From Burkholderiales bacterium (GTDB taxonomy: Bacteria > Pseudomonadota > Gammaproteobacteria > Burkholderiales > WYBJ01), in assembly GCA_020848435.1 (NCBI GenBank), contig JADLAC010000016.1, positions 146,690 to 210,689 of the forward strand: a DNA stretch of 64,000 nucleotides, read 5' to 3'. The notes under the pieces are model-generated. The model did not search any database. It was not told the DNA's origin and saw only the letters and a list, made by a program, of their open reading frames with translations. This document shows, in pieces, positions 52,041 to 62,809 of this stretch (position 1 is the stretch's first letter; each line of letters starts with the position of its first letter). Position numbers and translations under genes: made by a program.

Positions 52041-54185
52041 CTACACGTCCGCGCTCGGGTTCTCGCCCAGCACGATCAGCGCATCGGCGGCGACCACGCC
52101 CTGCGCGCGCACGAACAGGGGATTGATATCGACCTCGGTGATGTGCTCGCCATGATCCACGACCAGCCAGGAGAGCGCGACCATGGCTTGCGCGAGCGCG
52201 TCCACGTCGGCCGCCGGCGCGCCCCGGTAGCCCTCGAACACGCGCGCGCCCTTCAGCTCGGCGATCATCTCCTTCGCTTCCGCCACGCCCAGCGGTGCGA
52301 ACCGATGGGCGACGTCGTGCAGCAGCTCGGTCCATACGCCGCCCAAGCCCACCATCACATAGGGACCAAAGCTCGGGTCGTTGACGGCCCCCAGGATGAC
52401 CTCGATCCCGCGCGCCATTTCCTGGATCGAGATCCCTTCGATGCGCGCGCCGGGCCGATATTGCAAACCGGCGGCGTGCACCTCGGCGGCGGCGCGCTTC
52501 AGTGCCTCGAGCGAGTCGACGCCCAGGCGCACGGCGCCAGCCTCGGTCTTGTGCGCGATGTCGGGCGATGCGAGCTTGACAGCGAGCGGCGCGGGCAGCG
52601 GCAGCGTATGCAGCCGAAGGATCTCATTCAAGGGCAGCAGCACTTCGCGCGCCGTCGCAATGCCGTAGCGGCTGATAATGTCCTTCGACGCGTGCTCCGA
52701 AAGCGTGCCGCTCGCCGCCGTCAACTGCGGCAGTGGGACTGGCGCCGCGGCGCGCTCCGCGGCAGGCACGGGCTGCGCGAAGCGGCTTCGTTTCATTGCG
52801 AACTCGGTGAACAGCGCCGCGGCATGCGCCGCGCGGCTCGCGTAGTTGGTGCACAGGAAACCAGCGTCCTCGAGCTTCGTGCGCAAATCGACGGCGCGCG
52901 CCGGTGTCGAGGCCCAACTGACGATGATCGGCTTCTCGGTGCGGCCCGCGATCTCGAGAAAGCGTTCGGTCCACTGCGGCGCGACCGGTCCGGCGGCGGA
53001 GCGCACGATGAGCTGGTCGAACGCCGGGTCGTCGACCAGGCACGCGAGCGCCCGGTGCTGGTCGCGGTAGTTCGCCATGTGATCGATCGGATTGTTGATC
53101 GAAGCGAAGGTCGATTGCAGCGCCCGCAGCCGCTCCTGGACCGCGGCCGATGGCGGCGGCAGCTTCAGGCCGGCGCGGTCGCAATGCTCGGCGATGTGCA
53201 CGCCCCAGCCGCCCGATCCTGTCAGGACGCCGACATTGCGGCCACGCGGATACTTGCCGCCCATGACCAGGCGTGCCACATCGGCGAGCGCGTCGAGCTC
53301 CGGGATCTCGATGAATCCGCCCTCGCGGAAGGTCTCGTGAAACAGCTTGTAGTCGCCGGTGAGCTTGCCGGTATGCGAGCTAGCAGCGCGGCGGCTCACG
53401 TCGCTGTTGCCCGTCTTCAACATCAGGATCGGCTTGCCTTTCTCCAACGCGTGCCTGCCGAGCCTGCGCAAGCCGATACCCTCGACGCTCGCTTCCATGT
53501 ACGCCGCGATCACCTTGATGTCGTCGCGCTCGAGGAAATAGTGGGCGAAATCGAAGAACGTCAAATCGGCCTCGTTGCCGCAGGACACCACGTAGCTCAC
53601 GCCGATGCCTTGCGCGTTGGCGAAGGCCATCATCGATTGGCCGAAACCGCCGCTTTGCGAAACGATCGCCATCGGGCCGGCGCGCAGCGAGGCGTCCGAC
53701 AGCGCCGCGCCGAAGGCGCTGTACGCGCGCGTGGCGATGTTCATGACGCCGACGCAGTTCGGTCCGACGACCCGCACGCCGCTCGCCGCGATAGCCGCAT
53801 CCAGCTCGCTTTGCATCGGCGCGCCCGCCGCTCCGATTTCGGCAAAGCCTGCGGTGAGGATCACCGCGAACGGAATCCCCGCTTCGCCGCATTGCCTGAG
53901 CACGGCAGGAACGCGAGGCGCGGACACCGCCACCACCGCGACGTCGCACGGACGCGGCACCGCGAGTACATTGGGCCATGCCTTCACGCCCAGGACTTCG
54001 TCGCGATTCGGATTCACGGGGTACAGCCGTCCCTGGTAACCGGCCTCCAGCATGAACCGCAGCGGCTGGCCGCTGATCGACAACGGGTCGGTCGATGCGC
54101 CGACGATGGCGATCGCTGCCGGATCGAGCAGGCGCGAAAGATCCAGGCGTTTCGCGTCCGAGGACGAAAGGAACAATGGCTTCAT
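52041..54185 (-). CDS. ADP-forming acyl-CoA synthetase (acetate-CoA ligase family), copy 1
   Basis: 714-aa fused alpha-beta enzyme. Order of domains: CoA-binding Rossmann (LDPAAIAIVGASTDPLSISG; YPVNPNRDEVLG), succinyl-CoA-ligase-like flavodoxin domains with the phosphohistidine in SSHTGKLTGDYKL, and C-terminal ATP-grasp (ISRYGIATAREVLLPL; VKLASPDIAHKTEAGAV; VGLGGVWTELLHDVA; EVDINPLFVR). It makes acyl-CoA with ATP cleavage to ADP and Pi, or runs in reverse. ATG 54185 lies 58 bp after the Bug stop. A paralogue with the same neighbour is at 59521-61668. Confidence 0.93.
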   Translation of the reverse strand: MKPLFLSSSDAKRLDLSRLLDPAAIAIVGASTDPLSISGQPLRFMLEAGYQGRLYPVNPNRDEVLGVKAWPNVLAVPRPCDVAVVAVSAPRVPAVLRQCGEAGIPFAVILTAGFAEIGAAGAPMQSELDAAIAASGVRVVGPNCVGVMNIATRAYSAFGAALSDASLRAGPMAIVSQSGGFGQSMMAFANAQGIGVSYVVSCGNEADLTFFDFAHYFLERDDIKVIAAYMEASVEGIGLRRLGRHALEKGKPILMLKTGNSDVSRRAASSHTGKLTGDYKLFHETFREGGFIEIPELDALADVARLVMGGKYPRGRNVGVLTGSGGWGVHIAEHCDRAGLKLPPPSAAVQERLRALQSTFASINNPIDHMANYRDQHRALACLVDDPAFDQLIVRSAAGPVAPQWTERFLEIAGRTEKPIIVSWASTPARAVDLRTKLEDAGFLCTNYASRAAHAAALFTEFAMKRSRFAQPVPAAERAAAPVPLPQLTAASGTLSEHASKDIISRYGIATAREVLLPLNEILRLHTLPLPAPLAVKLASPDIAHKTEAGAVRLGVDSLEALKRAAAEVHAAGLQYRPGARIEGISIQEMARGIEVILGAVNDPSFGPYVMVGLGGVWTELLHDVAHRFAPLGVAEAKEMIAELKGARVFEGYRGAPAADVDALAQAMVALSWLVVDHGEHITEVDINPLFVRAQGVVAADALIVLGENPSADV

Positions 54186-54242
54186 GGCGCTCGCTGCTCT
54201 CCCTTGCTTCGCATGACGACCGTCCAGTTGCACGATCGCGCG

Positions 54243-55226
54243 TTAATCCGCTCGCGCGCCCGAGCTGCGAGCGAGGCTGCCCCACTTCGCCAGCTCGCTT
54301 GCAATAAAGGCGGTGAATTCGGCGGGCGAATTGCCCACCGGGATCGAGCCTTGGCGCGCGAGCGTGTCGCGGAAGGCCGCCCCATGAACGATTGCCACCA
54401 CCTCGCGATTCAGGCGCTCGACCAGCGCGCCCGGCATGCGCGCCGGGCCCATCAATCCGGACCATGGGCTGATCTGGAATCCGGGCAGCCCCGACTCCGC
54501 CACGGTCGGCAGTTCCGGCGCCGCCGGCGAGCGTTGCGCGCTGGTCACCGCGAGGGCGCGAATGCGGCCGCCGCGAACGTGCGGCATGAGCGTCACCATG
54601 CTGTCGAAGAAGAGCTGCACTTGACCCGCGATGAGGTCGGTGACTGCCGGACCGCTGCCCTTGTAGGGCACATGGACCAGCTTCGCCCCGGTCATGGTCT
54701 GAAGGAGCGCACCGGCGAGATGCGAGGCGGTGCCGTTGCCGGCCGAAGCGAACGCCAGGCGTCCCGGTTGGGACTTGGCGAGCGCCACGAGCTGCGACAC
54801 CGAAGTGGCGGCGACCGATGGGTGCACCGCCAGTACGCTCGGCGTGGTCGATACCAAAGTGATCGGCGAGTAATCGCGCGCCGGATCGATCGTGAACTCG
54901 GGATAGAACGCCGGCGCCACCATGAGCGCGCTCGTGCCCATGTACAGCGTGTAGCCGTTGGGCTCGCTGCGCGCGGCGAGCGTTGCGCCGATGGTGGTGC
55001 CGGCGCCGGGGCGATTGTCGATGACGATGCTCTGCCCAAGCCGCTCGCCCAGCCCCTTGCCGACCAGGCGCGACAGCGTGTCGGTGCCGCCGCCGGGCGG
55101 GAACGGCACGATGAGCCGGATCGGCCGCGCGGGGTAGCGCTCCAGCGCGTCGCTCTTCTCCTGCGCGAATGCCGCGTCGCCAAGAACCATGGCCGCTGCC
55201 ATGAGGGGTATCGCCGTCTTCCACAT
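54243..55226 (-). CDS. Bug/TctC family substrate-binding protein (paired with acyl-CoA synthetase 1)
   Basis: 327 aa. GGGAGG before ATG 55226 fixes the start. The signal peptide MWKTAIPLMAAAMVLGDAAFA is followed by an acidic-basic spacer (QEKSDALERY) and PARPIRLIVPFPPGGGTDTLSRL. Motifs: VIDNRPGAGTTIG, PNGYTLYMG, LVHVPYKGSGPAVTDLIAGQ. It lies between the LacI gene (70 bp upstream) and the acyl-CoA synthetase gene on the same strand, likely one operon. Confidence 0.93.
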   Translation of the reverse strand: MWKTAIPLMAAAMVLGDAAFAQEKSDALERYPARPIRLIVPFPPGGGTDTLSRLVGKGLGERLGQSIVIDNRPGAGTTIGATLAARSEPNGYTLYMGTSALMVAPAFYPEFTIDPARDYSPITLVSTTPSVLAVHPSVAATSVSQLVALAKSQPGRLAFASAGNGTASHLAGALLQTMTGAKLVHVPYKGSGPAVTDLIAGQVQLFFDSMVTLMPHVRGGRIRALAVTSAQRSPAAPELPTVAESGLPGFQISPWSGLMGPARMPGALVERLNREVVAIVHGAAFRDTLARQGSIPVGNSPAEFTAFIASELAKWGSLARSSGARAD

Positions 55227-55295
55227 CTCAGCCTCCCAGGGGGGTCCTCCCAGTTGCATCCAATCGCTCCCAATCGCCCAATGGCCGTGTCCCGA

Positions 55296-56411
55296 TCACA
55301 TTGCACCGCCTAGCGCGATCTTGGCGTTATGCCGCTGGCGTCGCGCGGCCGCCGCGGGCGGCGCTGTCGAAGCGCGCGCGATCAGCTCCACCGGAACTCG
55401 CTCGACGCGTGCGACGCGTTTGCCGGCAAGCCGAGCGAGCAGCCGCTCGGCGGCAAGGCGGCCGATGTCCACGACCGGTAGATGCACCGTCGTCAGCGCG
55501 GGAACGATTTCCGCGGCGAGATCGATATCGTCGAACCCGGTGACCGACAGCGCAGCCGGCACGGCGATTTCGCATGAGGCTGCCTCGAGCAAGACGCCGG
55601 CGGCGAGAATGTCGTTGCCGCACACCACGGCCGTGGGACGTGCGCCTGTCTCGAGCAAGCGCTGTAAAGCGACGCGGGCGTCGCGGATGGAAAACGGGCA
55701 TTCCACGACCCAGTCGTCGGGAATGCCCAGACCGCGGCTTTGCATGGCTTCCCGCACGCCCGCGACGCGTTCGCGCGCGCGGTCGTTCTGCGCGGTGTAA
55801 CCGGACACCATCGCGATGCGCCGGTGCCCCAGCCCCAGCAGGTGCTGCGCGACGCGCATCGCCGCCTCCCGGTTGGAAAACCCCACGCAATGATGAAAGC
55901 CGCTGGCGTCGACAGCCCACGTCAACTCGTAGGGAATGCCCGCTTTGACGAGCAAAGCAAACAGATGCGGATCATGATCGAGCCCGACCAATACCATGGC
56001 ATCGACGCCGCGCTCGATCAGCGCGGCGACGACCTTGATCTCGACAGCCAAGTCGTACTCGTGGCTGCCCAGCAGCAAGGTGTATCCGTCGCGCGCGAGC
56101 CTGCTTTGCAGCGTCTGGATGGAGCCCGCGAAGATGGGGTTGTCGAGCGTGGGGATTACGGCGCCGATCGTGCGGGTGCGCCGCGAGGCAAGCGCTCGCG
56201 CGGCGCCGTGAGGCACGTACCCGAGCAGCCGAGCCGCCTCCTGCACCCGTGTGCTGGTCGCCGAATGAACGAGCGCGGAGGCCGCGAGCGCGCGCGACGC
56301 CGTCGCAAGCGATACGCCTGCGGCACGCGCTACGTCGGCGAGCCGCGCCGAGCGAGATTTTGCAAGCGATTTCAACTTCGCGGATCGATGGCGGCCGGTC
56401 GCTGCCATCAT
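55296..56411 (-). CDS. LacI family transcriptional regulator
   Basis: 371 aa. The LacI HTH is RLADVARAAGVSLATASRAL at about residues 23-42, with hinge-helix region AARLLGYVPHGAARALASRR. The effector domain follows: TIGAVIPTLDNPIFAGSIQ, GHRRIAMVSG, ARPTAVVCGNDILAAG, LSVTGFDDIDLAAEIVPALT. It starts ATG-ATG at 56411/56408. It is divergent from the histidinol-dehydrogenase-like gene, and a perfect palindrome typical of this family lies between them, so it probably represses both sides. Confidence 0.95.
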   Translation of the reverse strand: MMAATGRHRSAKLKSLAKSRSARLADVARAAGVSLATASRALAASALVHSATSTRVQEAARLLGYVPHGAARALASRRTRTIGAVIPTLDNPIFAGSIQTLQSRLARDGYTLLLGSHEYDLAVEIKVVAALIERGVDAMVLVGLDHDPHLFALLVKAGIPYELTWAVDASGFHHCVGFSNREAAMRVAQHLLGLGHRRIAMVSGYTAQNDRARERVAGVREAMQSRGLGIPDDWVVECPFSIRDARVALQRLLETGARPTAVVCGNDILAAGVLLEAASCEIAVPAALSVTGFDDIDLAAEIVPALTTVHLPVVDIGRLAAERLLARLAGKRVARVERVPVELIARASTAPPAAAARRQRHNAKIALGGAM

Positions 56412-56450
56412 ACACTATTCATTTCGCATCCCACGATCGAGGCGGCGACC

Positions 56451-56480
56451 TTGACACGCAAAAACGGCGCGAACTACCAT
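56451..56480 (+). promoter_or_regulatory. Predicted sigma-70-type promoter of the hisD-like operon
   Basis: TTGACA (56451-56456), an 18-bp spacer and TACCAT (56475-56480). The -35 is perfect and the -10 matches four of six. The LacI operator begins one base after the -10, so bound repressor would block initiation or clearance. Confidence 0.6.
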
Positions 56481-56481
56481 T

Positions 56482-57823
<1,342 letters not shown>

Positions 57824-57901
57824 CCCCGCGCCGGGCCGGCCGGCGGCGCCGCGGCCGGCATCGCGCCGAGCGTTGTGCCACACACGATGGAGAAAGGGAG
57901 C

Positions 57902-59524
57902 ATGAAACGATTGAAGTTCTGGGGCTGGGGGTTCGAGGACGACGTGGTGCCCCAAAGCGAAATCGAGTGGATGGAGTCGACCTGGGGCCAACGCTTCGGC
58001 GTGTCCGGCTTCGAGGTGACGCCCACGCCGCGCGCGGAAGATATTCGCTTGCCCGCGCCGCGCCTCGCGATTCCGGCGGCGCTCACGGAGATCTGCACCA
58101 CCGACCACTACGAGCGGGTGCTGCATTCCTATAGCAAGTCCTTTCCGGACATCATTCGCGTCTACCGGCGGGAATGTCCGGCGCCCGCCGACGTGGTCGC
58201 GCTGCCGCGCAGCGATAACGAGATCGCGGCCGTGCTCGATTGGTGCTACGAAATGAACGCCGCGGCGATTCCCTTCGGCGGCGGTTCGAGCGTGGTCGGG
58301 GGCGTGGTTCCGCCCTCCGGCGGCGAATACCGCGGCGCGGTCAGCATCGACATGCGCCACTTCAACCGGGTGCTGGAGATCGATCCCGTGTCGCACTGCG
58401 CGCGAATCCAGGCCGGCACGTTCGGCCCGGCGCTGGAGGCGCAGCTCAAGCCTTCCGGTTTGACGCTGCGGCATTTTCCCCAGTCGTTTCGCTGCTCGAC
58501 GCTCGGCGGCTGGATCGCGACCCGCGCCGGCGGTCACTTCGCCACGCTCTATACCCATATCGACGACCTCGTGGAAAACCTGCGCCTGGTCACACCGGCG
58601 GGCGTGATCGAGAGCCGGCGCCTGCCGGGTTCCGGCGCAGGCCCGAGTCCCGATCGCATGTTCATCGGCTCGGAGGGCATCCTGGGCATCATTACCGAAG
58701 CGTGGATGCGCGTGCGGCCGCGCCCAAGCTTCCGTGCGACCGCCTCGGTACGCTTCCGTGATTTCTACCGCGGCGCCGATGCCGTTCGCATGCTCACGCA
58801 ATCGAACCTCTACCCGACCAATTGCCGCTTGCTCGATGCCGAGGAAGCGCAATACAACGGCCTCGCCGACGGCACGGTCAGCGTGCTAGTGGTGGGCTTC
58901 GAGTCCGCCGACCATCCCGTCGGCGAGTGGATGAAGCGCGCGCTGGAGATCTGCGCCGACCACGGCGGCAGCTATGACCCGCAGGACCCCAGCGCCGAGG
59001 ACGAATCGCACCGCTCGGGGGCCGCGGGCCGCTGGCGCGAGCGCTTCATGTTCCTGCCGTTTTTCAAGGAGCACATGGCCGCACGCAACATCTTTCGCGA
59101 CAGCTACGAGACCGCGATCACCTGGGATCGATTCAAGGATTTTCATGCCGACATCCGCGCTGCCGGGCTCGAAGCGATCCGCAAGGCGACGGGGCGCGAA
59201 GGCTCGGTGACGTGCCGCTTCACCCACGTCTATCCCGACGGTCCCGCGCCCTATCTCACGTTCCATGGCTTGTCGCGATCGGCTGCGCGCCTGCTCGACG
59301 ACTACTGGGCCGTGAAATCGGCGGCATCCGATGCCATCATCGCCGGCGGAGGCACTATCACCCACCATCACGCCGTCGGGCGCGAGCATCGTCCCTGGTA
59401 CGATCGCCAGCGTCCGGAGTTGTTCGCGCGCGCGCTCGGTGCTGCCAAGCGCGCGCTCGATCCCAAGGGCCTGCTCAATCCCGGCGTATTGATCGACCCG
59501 ATCGGCCCGACCGCAAGCCCATGA
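57902..59524 (+). CDS. FAD-binding oxidoreductase (alkyldihydroxyacetonephosphate-synthase-like)
   Basis: 540-aa PCMH-type flavoprotein. MKRLKFWGWGFEDDVV at the N-terminus and FAD-pyrophosphate loop IPFGGGSSVVGGVVP, then RCSTLGGWIATRAGGHFATLY, IGSEGILGIITEAWMRV and C-terminal GGTITHHHAVGREHRPW closely follow the alkyl-DHAP synthase architecture. Bacterial relatives mostly oxidise hydroxyacids or alcohols rather than make ether lipids. AAAGGGAG precedes ATG 57902. The stop overlaps the following acyl-CoA synthetase start (ATGA); third player of the LacI-controlled operon. Confidence 0.88.
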   Translation: MKRLKFWGWGFEDDVVPQSEIEWMESTWGQRFGVSGFEVTPTPRAEDIRLPAPRLAIPAALTEICTTDHYERVLHSYSKSFPDIIRVYRRECPAPADVVALPRSDNEIAAVLDWCYEMNAAAIPFGGGSSVVGGVVPPSGGEYRGAVSIDMRHFNRVLEIDPVSHCARIQAGTFGPALEAQLKPSGLTLRHFPQSFRCSTLGGWIATRAGGHFATLYTHIDDLVENLRLVTPAGVIESRRLPGSGAGPSPDRMFIGSEGILGIITEAWMRVRPRPSFRATASVRFRDFYRGADAVRMLTQSNLYPTNCRLLDAEEAQYNGLADGTVSVLVVGFESADHPVGEWMKRALEICADHGGSYDPQDPSAEDESHRSGAAGRWRERFMFLPFFKEHMAARNIFRDSYETAITWDRFKDFHADIRAAGLEAIRKATGREGSVTCRFTHVYPDGPAPYLTFHGLSRSAARLLDDYWAVKSAASDAIIAGGGTITHHHAVGREHRPWYDRQRPELFARALGAAKRALDPKGLLNPGVLIDPIGPTASP

Positions 59525-61668
59525 ACGCGGATCCCGAGCGCGAGACCCCGGCCGCCGCCACCGATTGGAATCGGCTGTTCAATCCCCGCGGCATTGCGAT
59601 CGTCGGTGCCTCGCGCGATCCGCGTCGCATCGGCGGCCAGCCGGTCAAGCTGCTCTCGACCTTCGGCTACCCGGGTTACGTGTACCCGGTGAACCCCAAT
59701 CACGCGGAGATCCAGGGCTTGCGCTGCTATCCGAGCGTGGCTGACATCGCCGGCCCGTGCGACGTGGCATTGATTGCGGTGAACGCTCGAGCGGCGCTCG
59801 AAGCGATCCACGATTGCGGCCGCAAGGGCGTTGCTTTCGCCGTGGTGTTCAGCTCGGGCTTCCGCGAAACGGGGAGTAAGGGTGCGGCGCTCGAAGCGCA
59901 ATTGCTGGCCGCCGCGCGAGCACACGGCATCCGCATCATCGGGCCCAACTGCCAGGGCTACTTGAATCTCGCGCAGCGCATGTTCGCGACGTTCGGCGTC
60001 CTGGCGCTCGAGCCCGAGCTGAAAGAGGGTGTGGTGTCCAGCGTTGCTCAAAGCGGCGGCTTCGGTTTCGGCATCGTTACGCAGTGCGAAGCCGCGGGTG
60101 TCGGTTTCCGCAATATCGTCTCGTCGGGCAACGAGTCGGACATCACGACACCGGAGATTCTCGAAGCCTACACCGACGATCCCGGCACGCGCATCCTGGT
60201 CGGCTACATCGAAGGCGTACGCGATGGCCGCGCGCTCATGCGCGCGGCGCAGCGCGCGGTGCGCGCCGGCAAGCCCGTGCTCATGTGGAAGACCGGCAAC
60301 AGCGATGCCGGCAAGAAGGCATCGCTGTCGCATACCGGTGCGCTGACCGGAAGCTACGACGTGTATCGCGGGGCCTACCGGCAGGCGGGCGTGCTGGAGA
60401 TGCGCGACATCGACGAGATCTCCGACTGCGCGCGCGCATTTCTCGCCGGGCGCGTGCCGCGCGGCAAGCGCGTAGCCGCGCTCGGATCGTCCGCCGGATC
60501 GTGCATTCTTTTCACTGACCGCTGTGCCGAGCTGGGACTGGAGCTCGCCGCGCTCACGCCGGAAACCGAGGCGGCGCTCGCGGCGGTGTTGCCGCCGTTC
60601 GGCTCGCCGCGCAATCCGGTCGACGTGACCGCGGACATCTTCAACGACCTCAGCGCTTTCGAGCGCGCGGTGGAGATCGTGCTTGCCGATCCCAATGTAG
60701 ATCAGCTCGCGTTGCTCTATGCGGGCTTGTCCGGCGATATCGCTTTGGCGTGCAACCGCGCCGTCGTGGCAGCAAGCGCAAAGCACGACAAACCGGTGAT
60801 GCTCGGTTGGACGGCGCGCCGCCACCGCGCGGAAGAGGCGTACGCACTGGCCGAAAAGCACGGCATCCCGTACTTCACCTCGCCGGTGCGGCTCGCGAAT
60901 GCCGCTCGCGCCCTCGCGGATTTTGCCGGCGCGCGCGAGCGTGCGTCGGCTCGGGGCAGCTTGTTTCCAACCGACGCTATCGAGGCGTTCGCCCCCCTTC
61001 CTGCCGCCGCCGGCACGCTGTCGGAGCGGGAGGGCAAAGCGCTGATTGCAAGCTGGGGCATCCCGGTGAGCCGCGACGTCCTCGCGCAGGACGAAAAGCA
61101 GGCGCATGCCCTCACGCGCGAGCTCGCCTTTCCGGTTGCCGTCAAGATCTGTTCCGCGGACATCGCCCACAAGACCGAAGCAGGCGGGGTGCGGCTCCAC
61201 ATCCAACGCGGCGAGGCGCTGGCCGAGGCGATGCGCGCGGTACTGCGCAACGCGCGCGAACACTGCCCCGGCGCCCGCATCGGCGGTGTGCTCGTGTCGG
61301 AGATGGTGACCGACGGGGTCGAGATGCTGATCGGCGTAACGCAGGATCCTGTGTTCGGCCCGACGGTCGCGCTCGGCCTGGGCGGCATCCAGGCCGAGGC
61401 GCTGCGCGACGTGACCTACCGCGTCGCGCCTTTCGACCTGAGCAGCGCGCACGAGATGATCGGCGAGCTGCGCGGCGCGCGCCTGCTGTACGGCTTCCGC
61501 AATCGCCCGCCTGCGGACCTCGATGCCCTCGCCCGCACGCTCGTGTGCGTGGCGCAGGCGGCGTGGGTACTGCGTGACCGGCTTGCGGAGCTCGACATCA
61601 ACCCGATTTTCGTGCGCTCGCAGGGGCAAGGTGTCATCGCCGCCGATGCGCTCGTCGTTTTGCGATGA
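59521..61668 (+). CDS. ADP-forming acyl-CoA synthetase (acetate-CoA ligase family), copy 2
   Basis: 715 aa with the same domain order as copy 1: CoA-binding (FNPRGIAIVGASRDPRRIGG; VYPVNPNHAEI), central domains with the phosphohistidine in SLSHTGALTGSYDVY, and C-terminal ATP-grasp (IASWGIPVSRDVLAQ; VKICSADIAHKTEAGGV; LGLGGIQAEALRDVT; ELDINPIFVRSQGQG). Start by ATGA overlap. It presumably activates the carboxylate produced by the two upstream dehydrogenases. Confidence 0.93.
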   Translation: MNADPERETPAAATDWNRLFNPRGIAIVGASRDPRRIGGQPVKLLSTFGYPGYVYPVNPNHAEIQGLRCYPSVADIAGPCDVALIAVNARAALEAIHDCGRKGVAFAVVFSSGFRETGSKGAALEAQLLAAARAHGIRIIGPNCQGYLNLAQRMFATFGVLALEPELKEGVVSSVAQSGGFGFGIVTQCEAAGVGFRNIVSSGNESDITTPEILEAYTDDPGTRILVGYIEGVRDGRALMRAAQRAVRAGKPVLMWKTGNSDAGKKASLSHTGALTGSYDVYRGAYRQAGVLEMRDIDEISDCARAFLAGRVPRGKRVAALGSSAGSCILFTDRCAELGLELAALTPETEAALAAVLPPFGSPRNPVDVTADIFNDLSAFERAVEIVLADPNVDQLALLYAGLSGDIALACNRAVVAASAKHDKPVMLGWTARRHRAEEAYALAEKHGIPYFTSPVRLANAARALADFAGARERASARGSLFPTDAIEAFAPLPAAAGTLSEREGKALIASWGIPVSRDVLAQDEKQAHALTRELAFPVAVKICSADIAHKTEAGGVRLHIQRGEALAEAMRAVLRNAREHCPGARIGGVLVSEMVTDGVEMLIGVTQDPVFGPTVALGLGGIQAEALRDVTYRVAPFDLSSAHEMIGELRGARLLYGFRNRPPADLDALARTLVCVAQAAWVLRDRLAELDINPIFVRSQGQGVIAADALVVLR

Positions 61669-61715
61669 GTCCGTCCGGCTGCAATTCGCAAGAAAAGACC
61701 AGGGAAGGAGGCAAG

Positions 61716-62699
61716 ATGCAGCGCAATCGCTTGCTCGTCGCCATCGCAGCCGTCGCGGGGCTCGTTGCCATGCTGGACGCAAGCCTCGCGCAGGGTCAGA
61801 CCCCGCGCGCCCGTCCGATCCGGCTGGTCGTTCCGTATCCGCCCGGCGGGCCGACCGATGTCCAGGCCAGGATCGTCGCGCAAAGGCTTGCGGAGCGCCT
61901 CGGCGTCCAAGTGGTGATCGACAATCGCGGCGGCGCCGGGGGAATGCTGGGCTCCGAGCTGGTCGCGAAGGCGCAACCCGACGGCAATACGCTGTTGATG
62001 GGCGCGAGCGGCCCGCAAGCGATCGGGCCGCATCTGCTGGTGAATTCCCCGTACGATCCCGTCAGGGACTTCACGGCGATCACGCTGGTGAGCTACTCGC
62101 CGCTGATGCTGGTGGTGCACCCCTCGGTGAAGGCGAGCACCGTCCGCGAGCTGATCGCGCTCGCCAAGGCGCAGCCGGGCAAGCTCAGTTATGGTTCGTT
62201 CGGTCCGGGCACGATGGCGCATCTCGCCGGCGAATTGTTCAAGACCATGGCCGGGTTACAAATCGAGCACATTCCTTACAAAGGCTCGGCGCCGGCGATG
62301 GCCGATCTGCTCGGCGGCCAGATCCCGATGATGTTCGATACGGTGATCACGGCACTGCCGCACGTGAAGTCAGGAAAGTTGCGCGGGCTCGCGGTGACGA
62401 AGTCGACGCGTTCCGATGCCGCGCCCGAAATGCCGACGGTTGCGGAAGCGGCTTTGCCGGGCTTCGAGGCGGTGTCATGGATCGGGCTGATGGGACCTCG
62501 AGGGCTGCCGCCCGAGATCGTCGCGCGCCTGAGCAAGGAGAGCTTGGCGATCCTGCGCGATCGCGATGTGCGCGAGCGACTGCTGTCCGCCGGTGCGGAA
62601 CCGAGCGAAACGACGCCCTCGCAGTTTGCCGAGTTGATGAAGACCGAGCTCAAGAAATGGGGCGGCGTGGTAAAGGCGGCGGGATTGCAGCCGAGCTGA
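61716..62699 (+). CDS. Bug/TctC family substrate-binding protein (last gene of LacI-controlled operon)
   Basis: 327 aa. GGGAAGGAGG precedes ATG 61716. The signal peptide MQRNRLLVAIAAVAGLVAML then DASLA is followed by RPIRLVVPYPPGGPTDVQARIV. Motifs: VVIDNRGGAGGMLG, PDGNTLLM, IEHIPYKGSAPAMADLLGGQ, LPHVKSGKLRGLAVT. It lies 47 bp after acyl-CoA synthetase copy 2 and probably delivers the substrate of this operon. Confidence 0.93.
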   Translation: MQRNRLLVAIAAVAGLVAMLDASLAQGQTPRARPIRLVVPYPPGGPTDVQARIVAQRLAERLGVQVVIDNRGGAGGMLGSELVAKAQPDGNTLLMGASGPQAIGPHLLVNSPYDPVRDFTAITLVSYSPLMLVVHPSVKASTVRELIALAKAQPGKLSYGSFGPGTMAHLAGELFKTMAGLQIEHIPYKGSAPAMADLLGGQIPMMFDTVITALPHVKSGKLRGLAVTKSTRSDAAPEMPTVAEAALPGFEAVSWIGLMGPRGLPPEIVARLSKESLAILRDRDVRERLLSAGAEPSETTPSQFAELMKTELKKWGGVVKAAGLQPS

Positions 62700-62809
62700 T
62701 GTCGGCGCGAGAGCCATCACTGCTACCGCTACACGTTCGCACGAGCAAGCGTCTTCTCGGCAACCCGATGCGCTTGTTCCCAGCGCGAAACGGCGCAGAG
62801 CGTGCTCCA

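Noticed and set aside
51909..55313. Very long plus-strand open frame of over 1100 codons
   Set aside because: It runs antisense to a WYL regulator, an acyl-CoA synthetase and a Bug gene that all show clear family motifs; its own translation is Arg/His-rich with no recognisable domain. It is a GC-driven shadow.
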